DNA of 64,000 bases from Streptomyces sp. NBC_00620 (GTDB lineage Bacteria > Actinomycetota > Actinomycetes > Streptomycetales > Streptomycetaceae): the NCBI RefSeq assembly GCF_026341825.1, contig NZ_JAPENY010000001.1, forward strand, positions 558,001 through 622,000, written 5' to 3'. A program made the translations under genes and the position numbers. Below the pieces are notes generated by a model that saw only the letters and a list, made by a program, of their open reading frames with translations, had not been told where the DNA came from and did no database searches. Shown here in pieces: positions 27,509 through 35,800 of this stretch (position 1 is the first letter of the stretch; every line of letters starts with the position of its first letter).

Positions 27509-28105
27509 ATGAGTACTGGCTTCACCCCCACGCTGCTGGCAAGGCTGTGGCAGGAACGACGGCCGTCGGGTCCGCCTGTCGCCCACACGTTTCGCGGTAC
27601 GTACACGGATCGCTGGGTGCGCTTCCACAGCCTCCCCGGCTCGAAGCGCTACCCGGTGTCCGAAGACGAGTACGCGATCGCGCTGGACCGATACAACACG
27701 GTCCTCGACGAACTGTTCGCGGGCACGGATGTGTTCGTGGTGACCATGGACTGGTCGGACACTCCGAACGGGCCCGCCGGCTACGCATCACCACGGGAGG
27801 CGCTGCACCCGAACGGCGTCCGCTGGTGGACCGAGTCCGAGCAGAACGACCCTGACCCGGAGTTCCATACCCACACACGTCTGTACGCCGACCGGCGCCC
27901 GTGGGAACGCGGCTGCGTCGATGGGCTGCTGCGCGCCGTCGCGGACGAGGCGCTCGTCGAAGTGTTCTTCGCTGATACGGAACTTCGACGCATCCACAAT
28001 CCGTACGACGGCGGCGCAGACGTCATCCTCGCGACGCCCGAGGAGCGAGACCGACTGCGCGACCAGCACACAGACTGGCTCTCCAGCCACCCGTCCGGTC
28101 TCTGA
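27509..28105 (+). CDS. DUF3885 family protein
   Basis: 198 residues from the ATG at 27509 (MSTGFTPTLL). FHSLPGSKRYPVSEDEYAIALDRYNTVLDELF is the family block; the middle (RWWTESEQNDPDPEFHTHTRLYADRRPWERG) is rich in Trp, His and acidic residues. Function unknown; family members often sit among immunity-like small genes. Convergent with the DUF6000 gene. Confidence 0.82.
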   Translation: MSTGFTPTLLARLWQERRPSGPPVAHTFRGTYTDRWVRFHSLPGSKRYPVSEDEYAIALDRYNTVLDELFAGTDVFVVTMDWSDTPNGPAGYASPREALHPNGVRWWTESEQNDPDPEFHTHTRLYADRRPWERGCVDGLLRAVADEALVEVFFADTELRRIHNPYDGGADVILATPEERDRLRDQHTDWLSSHPSGL

Positions 28106-28166
28106 CCGAGGAGCGGGTACCGCCCAGAAGACGGGCAATTTCGCCCGATCGAGTGCGCTCGGTCAG
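28102..28166. terminator. Paired hairpins between DUF3885 and DUF6000 genes
   Basis: Outer arms CTGACCGAG (28102-28110) and CTCGGTCAG (28158-28166) enclose smaller hairpins. The outer arms include both gene ends. Confidence 0.45.
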
Positions 28167-28798
28167 GAGTGCCCGGGAGGGGCATCGTGCTGCGCGTACT
28201 CGTCGGCGAGGGCGCACATTTCGCCGATGTGCTGCCTCAACTTTTCAGGGAGCCTGTTGCGGTCATTGGCCCATTGGCTCCAGAGTCCGTCCGGTTCCAG
28301 GAACCCGGCGGCGTGCGTGGTGCCGAGGACTCCGTCGAGGTGCAAGAGCGCGCCCAGCGCCCATTCCTGGTCGTATTGGCACTCGGGCCGCCGGAGGTAG
28401 TGGTCCAGGTAGGTGGTGAGCAAGGCCGCGTCCTCGGTAGTGCCGAGCAGGGCGAGTGCGATGCAGTAGCCCTGGCCAGCGTAGGTGAGTTCGCTGGCGA
28501 GCAAGAGGGCACCAATGCGCTCGCGGAACTGCTCGCGGTGGTCCAGCCCGATCATCCATGCCGCGGTTATGCGGGAGCGCCAGTTGGGCTGGAGCATGAA
28601 TTCGAGTTCGGCGTCAGTGACACTCCGCGAGTCGAGGCCGAGGGTCTGGAGGAACTGTGTGCGTTCCTCGGCGGGCAGCCTGACGAAGTTGCCATGGAGC
28701 AGGTCCAGGTAGCGGCCGGTCTTGGGGCTCGGGGTGGCCATCACGTAACGGCGGAGGGTGTCTGTTCCGGAATTGGGCATCGGCTCGGGGAAGGGCAT
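28163..28798 (-). CDS. DUF6000 family protein
   Basis: 211 residues. RYVMATPSPKTGRYLDLLHGNFVRLP, MLQPNWRSRITAAWMIGLDHREQFRERIGALLLASELTYAGQGYCIALA and EWALGALLHLDGVLGT form an all-helical, HEAT-like protein. I recognise the family by these blocks; no catalytic motif is visible and the function is unknown. Small helical proteins of this kind often act as immunity or adaptor proteins (inference). Confidence 0.78.
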   Translation of the reverse strand: MPFPEPMPNSGTDTLRRYVMATPSPKTGRYLDLLHGNFVRLPAEERTQFLQTLGLDSRSVTDAELEFMLQPNWRSRITAAWMIGLDHREQFRERIGALLLASELTYAGQGYCIALALLGTTEDAALLTTYLDHYLRRPECQYDQEWALGALLHLDGVLGTTHAAGFLEPDGLWSQWANDRNRLPEKLRQHIGEMCALADEYAQHDAPPGHS

Positions 28799-28994
28799 GG
28801 ACGCATCCTGGCTGCGGCGGACAGGCCGGTCCAGTGGGTTCCCGGGTCACGGATTCTCGTAGGCGCCACCCGAGGGCTGACCGAGGTCGTCGAGGAGCTG
28901 GAGATGCGGTCGGCGATCCGCTGGTGTCGTTCGATCTCGCATGCCCAGCCGCGGGCGTCGGCGTCCGCGCCCCGCGGTGGTCGCGTGCCGGACC

Positions 28995-29261
28995 GCACGA
29001 CGTGAATCATCGTGCCGCGTTCGCAGACCTCTTCCGTCCTGCCGACGCGGTTGGGGTGGGTTGCCGTCTTCCCGCGCCGCCACCCTGGCCAGGGTTTTCA
29101 AACTCGTCGAGTCCGCCCAGCAACGGTGGCGGGCCGTGAACGCGCCCCACCTCGTCGCCCTCGTCCGGGCAAGCACCCGCTTCAAACGAGGTCAGTTCGT
29201 CGAACGCCCCGAGGCAGCCGCGGCCTGGCCGATCGAGAAGGTGGCACCGGGGGCGGCGTAG
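28995..29261 (+). pseudogene. Probable transposase remnant (C-terminal fragment)
   Basis: From ~29084 the plus strand reads ARVFKLVESAQQRWRAVNA followed by PHLVALVRASTRFKRGQFVE, which resembles the C-terminal end of mutator/IS256-type transposases from actinomycetes. There is no upstream catalytic portion. The sequence at 29000-29032 resembles the right arm of the palindromes at 31.1 and 32.2 kb (about 26 of 32 bases). The rest of 28799-29191 has no supportable gene. Confidence 0.5.
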
Positions 29262-29995
29262 TCGACGGGACCGCCGAACCGTACCGAGGCACGCGCCACC
29301 GCTTGCTGCGGTGTGAGGAAGGGGCCGACGTGCGTGACGATCAGTCTGCCCGCCCCGGCCGCGCTGGCTGTGTCTCCGGTGTCCTCGGGCGTGTGGTGCA
29401 CCTGCTCGCCCTCGACCGGCGCCTGTGCGCTCTCGGCCTCACACAACAGCACGTCGCATCCCTCGGCCAGCTCCACGAGGCTCGGGCACGGTGCTGTGTC
29501 CCCGGAGTACACCAGCGACTTGCCCGCCGCCTCGATGCGTACGGCGAAGGCCGGAATGCCGTGCGACACCGCGCGGCTGGTCAGCCGGAGCGAGCCAATG
29601 GCCACCTGGTGCCCGTCGTACAACTCGGTGACGGCGAAGGCGGATTCGATCGGGCTGCGGGCCGGAGTGTTGGTGAGGAAGTCGGCCAACCGGTCGGCGA
29701 TTCCCGGCGGACCATAGAGAGGGATCGGCGCTGCGAGGTGGATGTCCGCGTGCAGGGCTCCGTAGTACGCGGTGAGCAGGTCCGCGCTGTGATCGGCGTG
29801 CAGATGCGAGATCCAGATCGCATCGAGCTCGTCCAGCCGCACATGACGCTGAAGCGGGCCGAGCGTCCCGCTGCCAGCGTCCACCCAGATGCGGGTGTCC
29901 CCGCTCGACAGCAGATAGCCGGAGCACGGATTGTCCACACTCGGGTAGGGCGTCGCGCAGCCCAGGACCGTGAGGTGAAGAAGCTCATCACTCAT
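29192..29995 (-). CDS. Metallo-beta-lactamase fold hydrolase
   Basis: 267 residues. The zinc motif HLHADH (in WISHLHADHSAD) and later ligands (SHGIPAFAVRIE, YSGDTAPC, THVGPF) are complete, so it should be active. The layout resembles RNase Z/phnP/arylsulfatase-like MBL proteins rather than beta-lactamases. Substrate unknown. Its end overlaps the transposase fragment on the other strand. Confidence 0.88.
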   Translation of the reverse strand: MSDELLHLTVLGCATPYPSVDNPCSGYLLSSGDTRIWVDAGSGTLGPLQRHVRLDELDAIWISHLHADHSADLLTAYYGALHADIHLAAPIPLYGPPGIADRLADFLTNTPARSPIESAFAVTELYDGHQVAIGSLRLTSRAVSHGIPAFAVRIEAAGKSLVYSGDTAPCPSLVELAEGCDVLLCEAESAQAPVEGEQVHHTPEDTGDTASAAGAGRLIVTHVGPFLTPQQAVARASVRFGGPVDYAAPGATFSIGQAAAASGRSTN

Positions 29996-30049
29996 CCCAA
30001 GATCCTAGAACGCACGATCCACAAGTCCTGACGATTACTCACTTCACTC

Positions 30050-30136
30050 ATCGACGGTCGCGGGCTCAAGGCCCTTCTCCTGGAGCATCTAGGGATCGAC
30101 GCGCTCATCAGCCGGTCCAGGACGCCATCCGGCTGA
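30050..30136 (+). pseudogene. Possible short coding remnant
   Basis: Frame LIDGRGLKALLLEHLGIDAL ending at a TGA at 30134 looks coding in codon use but has no start and no upstream continuation. Weak. Confidence 0.2.
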
Positions 30137-30221
30137 GAGGCCCGTGACCAGCGCTGACCGTTGAGTCCGGGTGCTCTGGGCTCCTTTTCCTGTCTCAGAG
30201 CAGGCACTAGCCTCTCGAACT

Positions 30222-31016
30222 GTGTCCGACCTACCCGACCTTCATAGTGCGACGATCGACGCGATAGTCGATCACGCCGGCCGATCGACGCTTCCCTTCC
30301 AGCGAGCCCACCGGGAGGAACAACACGCCACGGCCTTCTGGTTCAACGGACTCGTGGAGACGACCGCCGAGGGCGAGGTCATCCGCCAGCACCTCGTAAC
30401 TGCCGGCGAGCCGGCGAGAGTCGAGTTGGCCGAGTTCACCCTGCGCCCGGACTTGTGCACACCCGCGATGAGCGCAGAGAAGCTGATGATGATCGACTTC
30501 GCGGAGGGGTGGACTCATCTCGGCGACCTGGGGGTGGCGGTCATGCCCACCACCGGATTGCACGCGCACGGCGCTCGCAAGGGGTGGCGCTGGACGACCG
30601 ACGAGATCACCGACGGTATCGCCGCCACGGAAGAGGACATCGCCGGCCTCGGTGAGCACCCGATAGCGGCCTACGTGCTGGGGCACATCGTCGAGGACGG
30701 TGCCCGAGAGCAGGCTGTGGTGGTCGGCCAGGTTACGCGCACCAGCAGCGACAGCATCCGTTGGAACGGAGACCTGCCACTGGGGTGCGTGGGGGCACCG
30801 GCGTTCATCAGCGTTCGCCTCAGCGGGGACAGTTTCAAATTGGTCTGCCTGGGGGTGACGCTGCCCGCCGACGGTCACCACGCGATTGTCTCCTTCGACC
30901 GTATCCGTGCCGCCCTGAACTCCCTCTCCTCGGTAACGCCACCAGCCTTTGGTGAGACCGCAGACCATCCTCGGATGGTCGAGCCGAAGCGGCGCTGGTG
31001 GCAGCGACGCGGCTGA
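30222..31016 (+). CDS. Trypsin-like fold protein lacking catalytic residues (putative)
   Basis: 264 residues from a GTG at 30222. The layout recalls chymotrypsin-fold proteases: TAFWFNGLVE near 36, LVTAGEPARVEL where these proteases have LTAAH, GDLGVAVM where they have the Asp segment, and GCVGAPAF where they have GDSGSP. If the alignment is right, His is replaced by Glu and Ser by Val, so it would be inactive. No signal peptide or membrane span is visible, so it would be cytoplasmic. The family assignment is inference. Confidence 0.55.
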   Translation: MSDLPDLHSATIDAIVDHAGRSTLPFQRAHREEQHATAFWFNGLVETTAEGEVIRQHLVTAGEPARVELAEFTLRPDLCTPAMSAEKLMMIDFAEGWTHLGDLGVAVMPTTGLHAHGARKGWRWTTDEITDGIAATEEDIAGLGEHPIAAYVLGHIVEDGAREQAVVVGQVTRTSSDSIRWNGDLPLGCVGAPAFISVRLSGDSFKLVCLGVTLPADGHHAIVSFDRIRAALNSLSSVTPPAFGETADHPRMVEPKRRWWQRRG

Positions 31017-31075
31017 TGCTGCCCAGCACCCTCAGAGGTACGACCATGGACGACCAGTCCGAACACCTTTGACGG

Positions 31076-31131
31076 AAAGGGCTGTGAACACGGCTTGACA
31101 TGGGTCATCAAGCCGCGTTCACAGACCCTTT
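31076..31131. repeat. Palindromic element, copy 1
   Basis: A 56-base hairpin. Left arm 31076-31098 and right arm 31108-31131 match except for one mismatch and one bulged base, around a 9-base loop CATGGGTCA. The core TGTGAACACGGCTTGA pairs with TCAAGCCGCGTTCACA. It lies after the protease-like gene; the remainder of 31017-31338 shows no gene. Confidence 0.8.
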
Positions 31132-31338
31132 CAGGAGGGGTGTAGTAACCAGAGGCGAGCGCGCCGAGCACACGTAACTTGGTGCACGCTGCGGTAGGTT
31201 GCGGAATTTTGACGCGATCGGCGAGGATCCGCCCAAGCCAGATCGGCAGTATTCGGCCCCTGCAGTTCGCGGCAACCAGGCGCAGCCTGACCAGCGCATA
31301 CACTGCGTGGCATTCGATGTCTTGCGACGGGGGTCCGT

Positions 31339-32112
31339 ATGTCGTTCAAGCGAGGCCGTTCCTCCCTGCCCGTGGCCTCTGCCGGTGCTGTGCTTGTTCT
31401 TGTAGGTGGTTGTTCTTCGGCTACAGGCAACACGGAAGCCCGGTCCGGTGCGTCTTTCGATCCTTCGAGAACACCATCCGCAGCTGTGCAGCCGCTGAGC
31501 GCCGCCGAGTTGACGGCAGCACTGCCACGAGACGGGAGCTTGCCGGGTTACAGCGTCACCAGCACACCCGAGTCGAGCACCGACGGCAGCACATCCGATC
31601 CCGATGTGCGGCCAGAAGCGTGCCGTCCGCTCTGGGATGCTCGCGCCGGCGCTTCCGCCACCTCGGTTGCCAGGGCCTGGGTCTCGATATCCCCTTCCGG
31701 ATTCGCCCCGCCGACCGAGAGCCTCACCTTCGCCAGCTATGACTCCGACGGTGCGGATGCTCATCTTGCTTCCCTCGACAAGGCTCTGGATGCTTGCCCG
31801 TCGTTGTCCTTCCTGAGCCGGTACGGCGATCGTGTGACGGCAGACATCGAGCGAGTGGCGAGCCAAGTCACGCTGGGAGACGCCTCGGTGAGTTTCCGGA
31901 TGCACTGGACTGCCGATCTGAACGGGTTCAAATCGGACACGTTTTCCTTGATCACAACTGTCCGCACAGGAGAGGCGACCGTTACCGCCGTGTCGGACAG
32001 CATCGTCGGCAGCCAGCTCTCGGCATCGAAGAAGCGCGCCTTCATGCCGAAGCTGGACCACGACATGCTGAAGTCCCAAGCCGACGCTCTCCGGAAAGCA
32101 CAGGTGCGCTGA
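31339..32112 (+). CDS. Secreted lipoprotein, unknown function
   Basis: 257 residues. The type II signal peptide ends in LVLVGGC with the lipidated Cys25, then a Ser/Thr/Ala linker. The mature part has two cysteines (PEACRPLW and DACPSLSF) that could form a disulfide, and a beta-rich pattern (SVSFRMHWTADLNGF, KSDTFSLITTVRTGEATVTAVSD) like sensor or LpqN-type lipoproteins. It is flanked on both sides by nearly identical palindromic elements, suggesting it arrived or moves as a unit (inference). Confidence 0.82.
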   Translation: MSFKRGRSSLPVASAGAVLVLVGGCSSATGNTEARSGASFDPSRTPSAAVQPLSAAELTAALPRDGSLPGYSVTSTPESSTDGSTSDPDVRPEACRPLWDARAGASATSVARAWVSISPSGFAPPTESLTFASYDSDGADAHLASLDKALDACPSLSFLSRYGDRVTADIERVASQVTLGDASVSFRMHWTADLNGFKSDTFSLITTVRTGEATVTAVSDSIVGSQLSASKKRAFMPKLDHDMLKSQADALRKAQVR

Positions 32113-32192
32113 ACGACCGGCGCGCTGCTTGTCTCACGGCCGGGAATGGACACGCACCGAGTCGCGCTCTCCGCGAGCAAGGCCTGAGGGAA

Positions 32193-32243
32193 AGGTCTGC
32201 GAACGCGCCTTGACATGGATCCTCAAGCCGCGTTCACAGACCT
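32193..32243. repeat. Palindromic element, copy 2
   Basis: A 51-base hairpin. Arms 32193-32213 and 32223-32243 have two mismatches and a 9-base loop CATGGATCC. The right arm is nearly identical to copy 1 (TCAAGCCGCGTTCACAGACC) and in the same orientation. Could double as a terminator for the convergent lipoprotein and Mrr-TerD genes. Confidence 0.8.
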
Positions 32244-32262
32244 CATCCATACCCAGGCTGAC

Positions 32263-34323
32263 CTACTCCACATCGATGCCGTAGTCCTGAACGAGTTCCT
32301 CCAGGCCACCCGTGTAGCCCTTGCCGCCAAGGACGAACTCCCAGTCTCCGCTGGCCCTTCGGCGGAAGGAACCGAGTACCAAGGCGGTTTCGAGCGGTCG
32401 GCCGTCAGAGACCTCAAGCCGTCCCAGCTCCGACATCACCGGATCGAGCAGCCGGATGCAGGCATCAGTGAATCCCGAGAGATCCGCGTCCGGGTTGACC
32501 TCCGGATCGATGGCCGCCACCAGCACGAACCGATCAGCCTCCACCGGCAGCCCGTCGAAGGCGACACAGATCGCAGCCTTGTCAGGCGCCACCGCGGGAA
32601 GGGCACGCACGGAGCCGTCGGGAGTCTGTGGATTGTTGAAAAAGACGAAGTGATCGTCGCTGAGGACGCGATTGCCATGGCAGACGAGCGCGCACACGTC
32701 CAAGGCGACGCTTCCGGCCCACGACATTCCCAGCACGTTGTAGTCGTCGGGGAGCCGAGTGTTCGGGTCCGTCGGGGTCGGCTGCGGGGAGGCTTGACGA
32801 CCACCCTCGCCCAATCGTCCGCGCAGTCCGTGACGATGCAACAGGTCGACGAGTTCCGTGCCCGAGATCAGCTCCAACGGCTTGCCGTTGGCGAAGGTAT
32901 GTGAGCCGGGGCCGAACCCTGACGTCGTCACCAGCACGCCTTTGTTGGCGCCCGCACCCTGCGCAGTCCCGTACAAGTCACGCACGGCAGTGGGCGGCAC
33001 CGTGTTGCGGTAGCGCTTCACCTGTACGACGATCTTGCCGCCTCGGATCGGTGTCGGATCCAGCGCGTCGACGTCCACACCTCCATCGCCTGAGCGCTGG
33101 GTCGTCACCGCCTGCATTCCCATGGCCCGGAAGAGATCAGCAACGAGATTCTCGAATTCCACCGGGTCCATGTCGTACAGGTCCGGTTCCTCGTCGCTGC
33201 CGTGGGCGACAACGCGGTTTCCGACGTCTTGTGGCCTGCGGCTCGGCCGTACCGGTGTGAGTTGGTCCGGCCTGGTCGAGAGCTGCCCTCTCAGGGCGCC
33301 GGCCAGGCAACTCCCTGCATCCACCTGCGCCAAGTGCAAGTCACGAAACGAAGAGCGTGAGGCCATGACCGTCGCGAGGAAGATGTGGCCCGGTCGGCCC
33401 GTCGTGGGGTCATGTCCGTCAACGAACCCGTTCAGGGCCACTGACTCCAGCGCCCCCTGTTCGTCCGCGGCGAAGAGCTCGTGCAGGACAAGCAACATGC
33501 ACTGCGCGAGCATCTCCTTGTACAGAGCCCGCCGCTGGCTTTCCGGGCGGGAGGTCTCCTTGTCCTGGTCGGTCCCGAACATGTACCGAACGGACTTGAT
33601 CGCAGGGACGATGTCGTAGGAGGGCAACTCCCAGTCGAGCACCAGCTGTCGGGCAGCTGAGTCGTACGCGGCCGCTATCTGTCGTGGGAAGCCCTCAGGC
33701 CACGCCGTTGAGGAATAGAGAGCAGCTGAGAAGTACTCGACCGCGGAATCGGGATCTCGGCGCCTCACGCCTTCGGATATCGCGACCACGCCGGCGTTGT
33801 GCTCACGCACCTCGGCCAGCTGGGCGTCGACCCACTGTTGGTACTCACGCTGATACGAGGCCAGTTGCTGTTGACGGTGAGCCTCCGCTGCCTGTGCAGC
33901 CTGCAGGTCCCGCTCGAAACGCGCCCGCGCCTCGGCTTGAGCATGAGCCCGGCGACTCGCCGTCCAACCACTCTGCGTTTGGTACTGATTGACATCCGGC
34001 AGGGGCAGCGGCCGCGCCAACGGACCTGGAGCGAAAGGCTGAACGACCTCGGCTCGCTTGAGCGAGGACGCCCTGAAAGCCGGAGCGTCGCAACCTGAAG
34101 CGAGAAGGCTTTGCAGTGCCGCTACCTCTGCGTCCAGTTCCTCCGTGCGACGCAACGCATCTGCCTGCCTGTACTCGCGATGGCTTTGGGCAGCTCGCCG
34201 CTGGTAAGCCCGCGCTTGCTGAGCTTCTTGTCTCCGCTGTCTGGTCTCGGCTTCCGACTGGCGCTGCTGCTGCCGTTGCACCTCAGCCCACGCGCCGACA
34301 AAACCGGTAGAACGACGACTCAT
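32263..34323 (-). CDS. Mrr-type restriction endonuclease fused to a TerD domain
   Basis: 686 residues from the ATG at 34323 (GGGGAGGG ~10 bases upstream). Residues 10-180 are Gln/Arg/Ala/Glu-rich helices, probably coiled coil. Residues ~180-365 form a helical module with GFVDGHDPTTGRPGHIFLATVM, seen in other actinobacterial Mrr-like proteins as I recall. Residues 384-500 are the Mrr nuclease: EFENLVADLF, D417 in SGDGGVDVDA and QVK (434-436) in IVVQVKRYRN, so the D-QxK core is intact. Residues 527-686 are a TerD domain (YNVLGMSWAGSVALDVCALV, DDHFVFFNNPQTPDGSV, ending LEELVQDYGIDVE); its calcium-binding DLD-type signature is altered (ALDVC). A DNA-cleaving effector tied to Ter-type stress signalling is the likely reading. 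Accessory surroundings suggest horizontal transfer. Confidence 0.85.
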   Translation of the reverse strand: MSRRSTGFVGAWAEVQRQQQRQSEAETRQRRQEAQQARAYQRRAAQSHREYRQADALRRTEELDAEVAALQSLLASGCDAPAFRASSLKRAEVVQPFAPGPLARPLPLPDVNQYQTQSGWTASRRAHAQAEARARFERDLQAAQAAEAHRQQQLASYQREYQQWVDAQLAEVREHNAGVVAISEGVRRRDPDSAVEYFSAALYSSTAWPEGFPRQIAAAYDSAARQLVLDWELPSYDIVPAIKSVRYMFGTDQDKETSRPESQRRALYKEMLAQCMLLVLHELFAADEQGALESVALNGFVDGHDPTTGRPGHIFLATVMASRSSFRDLHLAQVDAGSCLAGALRGQLSTRPDQLTPVRPSRRPQDVGNRVVAHGSDEEPDLYDMDPVEFENLVADLFRAMGMQAVTTQRSGDGGVDVDALDPTPIRGGKIVVQVKRYRNTVPPTAVRDLYGTAQGAGANKGVLVTTSGFGPGSHTFANGKPLELISGTELVDLLHRHGLRGRLGEGGRQASPQPTPTDPNTRLPDDYNVLGMSWAGSVALDVCALVCHGNRVLSDDHFVFFNNPQTPDGSVRALPAVAPDKAAICVAFDGLPVEADRFVLVAAIDPEVNPDADLSGFTDACIRLLDPVMSELGRLEVSDGRPLETALVLGSFRRRASGDWEFVLGGKGYTGGLEELVQDYGIDVE

Positions 34324-35049
34324 TTGCTGCAGGCCCTCCCCAGGACATTGGCAGCCGAAAGACACTTCGGTTGTCCCCACAACCAACTGTGACGATACGA
34401 CTCTATCCAGCAACTGCCGCCGCGCATATGCATTCGCCAAAGGCTGGGTGGAGATCCGACTCTGCAGGTCAACTCATTGGACGCGCCTGAAGCTGCGGCA
34501 CACGGCACTGTCCACGTGGCCGCTCCTCGGACCGCCGAGTCCGCGAATGGATGACCAATCAGAGGCTGCCTGGTACTTCGGATGGATACCTCTTGGCTCT
34601 GCGGTGTCGCCGGCCCGAACCGTGGGCATGGAAAGCCCGCAACGACCCGTTGGGCGAGGAGCATGGGCATGCGGCGGCGGTCTCAGGCCCGCACCGGTGC
34701 GGGAGTCTCCGGCTTATTGGCTGCCATAGCGGTGCTCCTGGGCCCGGTATCAAGTGAGCCCCGCTGACAGACTCTGTGCGCGCAGAGTCTGCGGACGCCT
34801 GAGGGGATGCCGCGTGATCCACTACCTGCGATTCTCCTTCGAGACCGGCGTAGACACTCCGTTGTGACCAGAGGACATGGACAGTCCGTATGACTACCCC
34901 TGTGAGCTGGAGCGGCTACCGATAAGCCCGGCGATCCGGGCCGAAGCCAGGTATCGGTGAGTGTCCGGGGAACCGTGGACAGCCGTGTCCGAACCCGCGT
35001 CGAACTGCTCCTCGACCTCATCGCGGGCTACGACCTTATGGACGACGGC
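34324..35049. other. ~725 bases without a supportable gene
   Basis: Six-frame reading shows only short frames with poor codon bias. It contains a perfect hairpin, CAGACTCTG-TGCGCG-CAGAGTCTG, at 34768-34791. A 37-codon frame at 34957-35070 (VSVRGTVDSRVRTRVELLLD...) looks coding but has no family I recognise and may be a decayed gene. Confidence 0.5.
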
Positions 35050-35703
35050 TCAGGACACCGCAGGCAATGAAGCAACGCAAGGGACCGCGGAGTTGGGGTC
35101 GAAGCCCGCGAACGCCAGCCCGATGACGAAGCCCGCCACCTCTTCCAGCTGGTGGACGCGGTCCAGCGCCCCGAGTACCGCCGGCGTCCCGCCGACGCCA
35201 CGCACCAGTTCGCCGACGGTGTGGAGTGCCGCCGTATCGTCGCCGCACATCGCGACGGTCACGCGGGTTCGGTCAGGGTCGGGAGAGCTCGTCCACTGGT
35301 CGGCGGGAAAGAGGTGGAACGCCTTCACGACGTGGGCGCCTGGGGCGAGTTCGGCGATCCGCCCCGCCATCGACTCGCCGGGTTCGGTGAGCAGAGTGCC
35401 GACACCGTGTGCGACGGCGTTCGTGGGATCGATCAACGGCGTCCCCTCGAGGACGCCGTCAGGCGCACCCGCCGATCGCAGCATGTCCTCGACGCCGTCC
35501 CATGACACGGCGAGCAGTACGGCATCGCGCCCGATGGCCACCTCGCGTGGCGCGACGGCGAGCACTCCGTGGCCCAGCCGCTCGGCAAGCTTCTCCGCCT
35601 TGAGCTGCGACCGTCCGCCGATCGCCACCTCGTGCCCCGCACGCGCCCAGCCCTCGCCCAGGGCCGCCGCCAGTGTCCCCGTTCCCAGGATCCCGATTCG
35701 CAT
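35050..35703 (-). CDS. NADP-binding reductase, F420-dependent NADP reductase-like
   Basis: 217 residues. Rossmann motif GILGTGTLAAALGEGWARAGHEVAIGGRS starts at residue 3. AVLLAVSWDGVEDML, GTPLIDPTNAV and AHVVKAFH follow the F420 oxidoreductase (Fno/YhfZ-like NADP-binding) pattern. Whether it uses F420 cannot be told. Divergent from an HxlR regulator with a 24-bp palindrome between, so it is probably that regulator's target. Confidence 0.85.
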   Translation of the reverse strand: MRIGILGTGTLAAALGEGWARAGHEVAIGGRSQLKAEKLAERLGHGVLAVAPREVAIGRDAVLLAVSWDGVEDMLRSAGAPDGVLEGTPLIDPTNAVAHGVGTLLTEPGESMAGRIAELAPGAHVVKAFHLFPADQWTSSPDPDRTRVTVAMCGDDTAALHTVGELVRGVGGTPAVLGALDRVHQLEEVAGFVIGLAFAGFDPNSAVPCVASLPAVS

Positions 35704-35717
35704 CGTCGCTGCCTCTC

Positions 35718-35737
35718 AAGCAGTAGCAAGCAGTAGC
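35718..35737. repeat. Two tandem copies of AAGCAGTAGC
   Basis: A 10-bp unit repeated exactly, with a third partial CAGTAGGG, in the leader of the reductase gene 15 bases before its start. Confidence 0.6.
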
Positions 35738-35764
35738 CAGTAGGGCAGTTACGGTAAGGAAGGC

Positions 35765-35788
35765 GTTACGCACCGATCGGTGCGTAAC
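35765..35788. promoter_or_regulatory. Perfect 24-bp palindrome, probable HxlR operator
   Basis: The half-site is GTTACGCACCGA, followed exactly by its complement. It lies between the divergent reductase and HxlR genes. A GTG at 35780 inside it is unlikely to be the regulator's start. Confidence 0.8.
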
Positions 35789-35800
35789 CAACGCGCGAGG

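Noticed and set aside
31076..32243. A complete insertion sequence bounded by the two palindromes
   Set aside because: The only gene inside encodes a lipoprotein, not a transposase. The palindromes are in the same orientation and no target-site duplication is visible.
34957..35070. 37-codon frame as an intact small gene
   Set aside because: Codon use is plausible but it overlaps the end of the reductase gene, lacks a ribosome site and matches no family I know. Kept only as a possible remnant.
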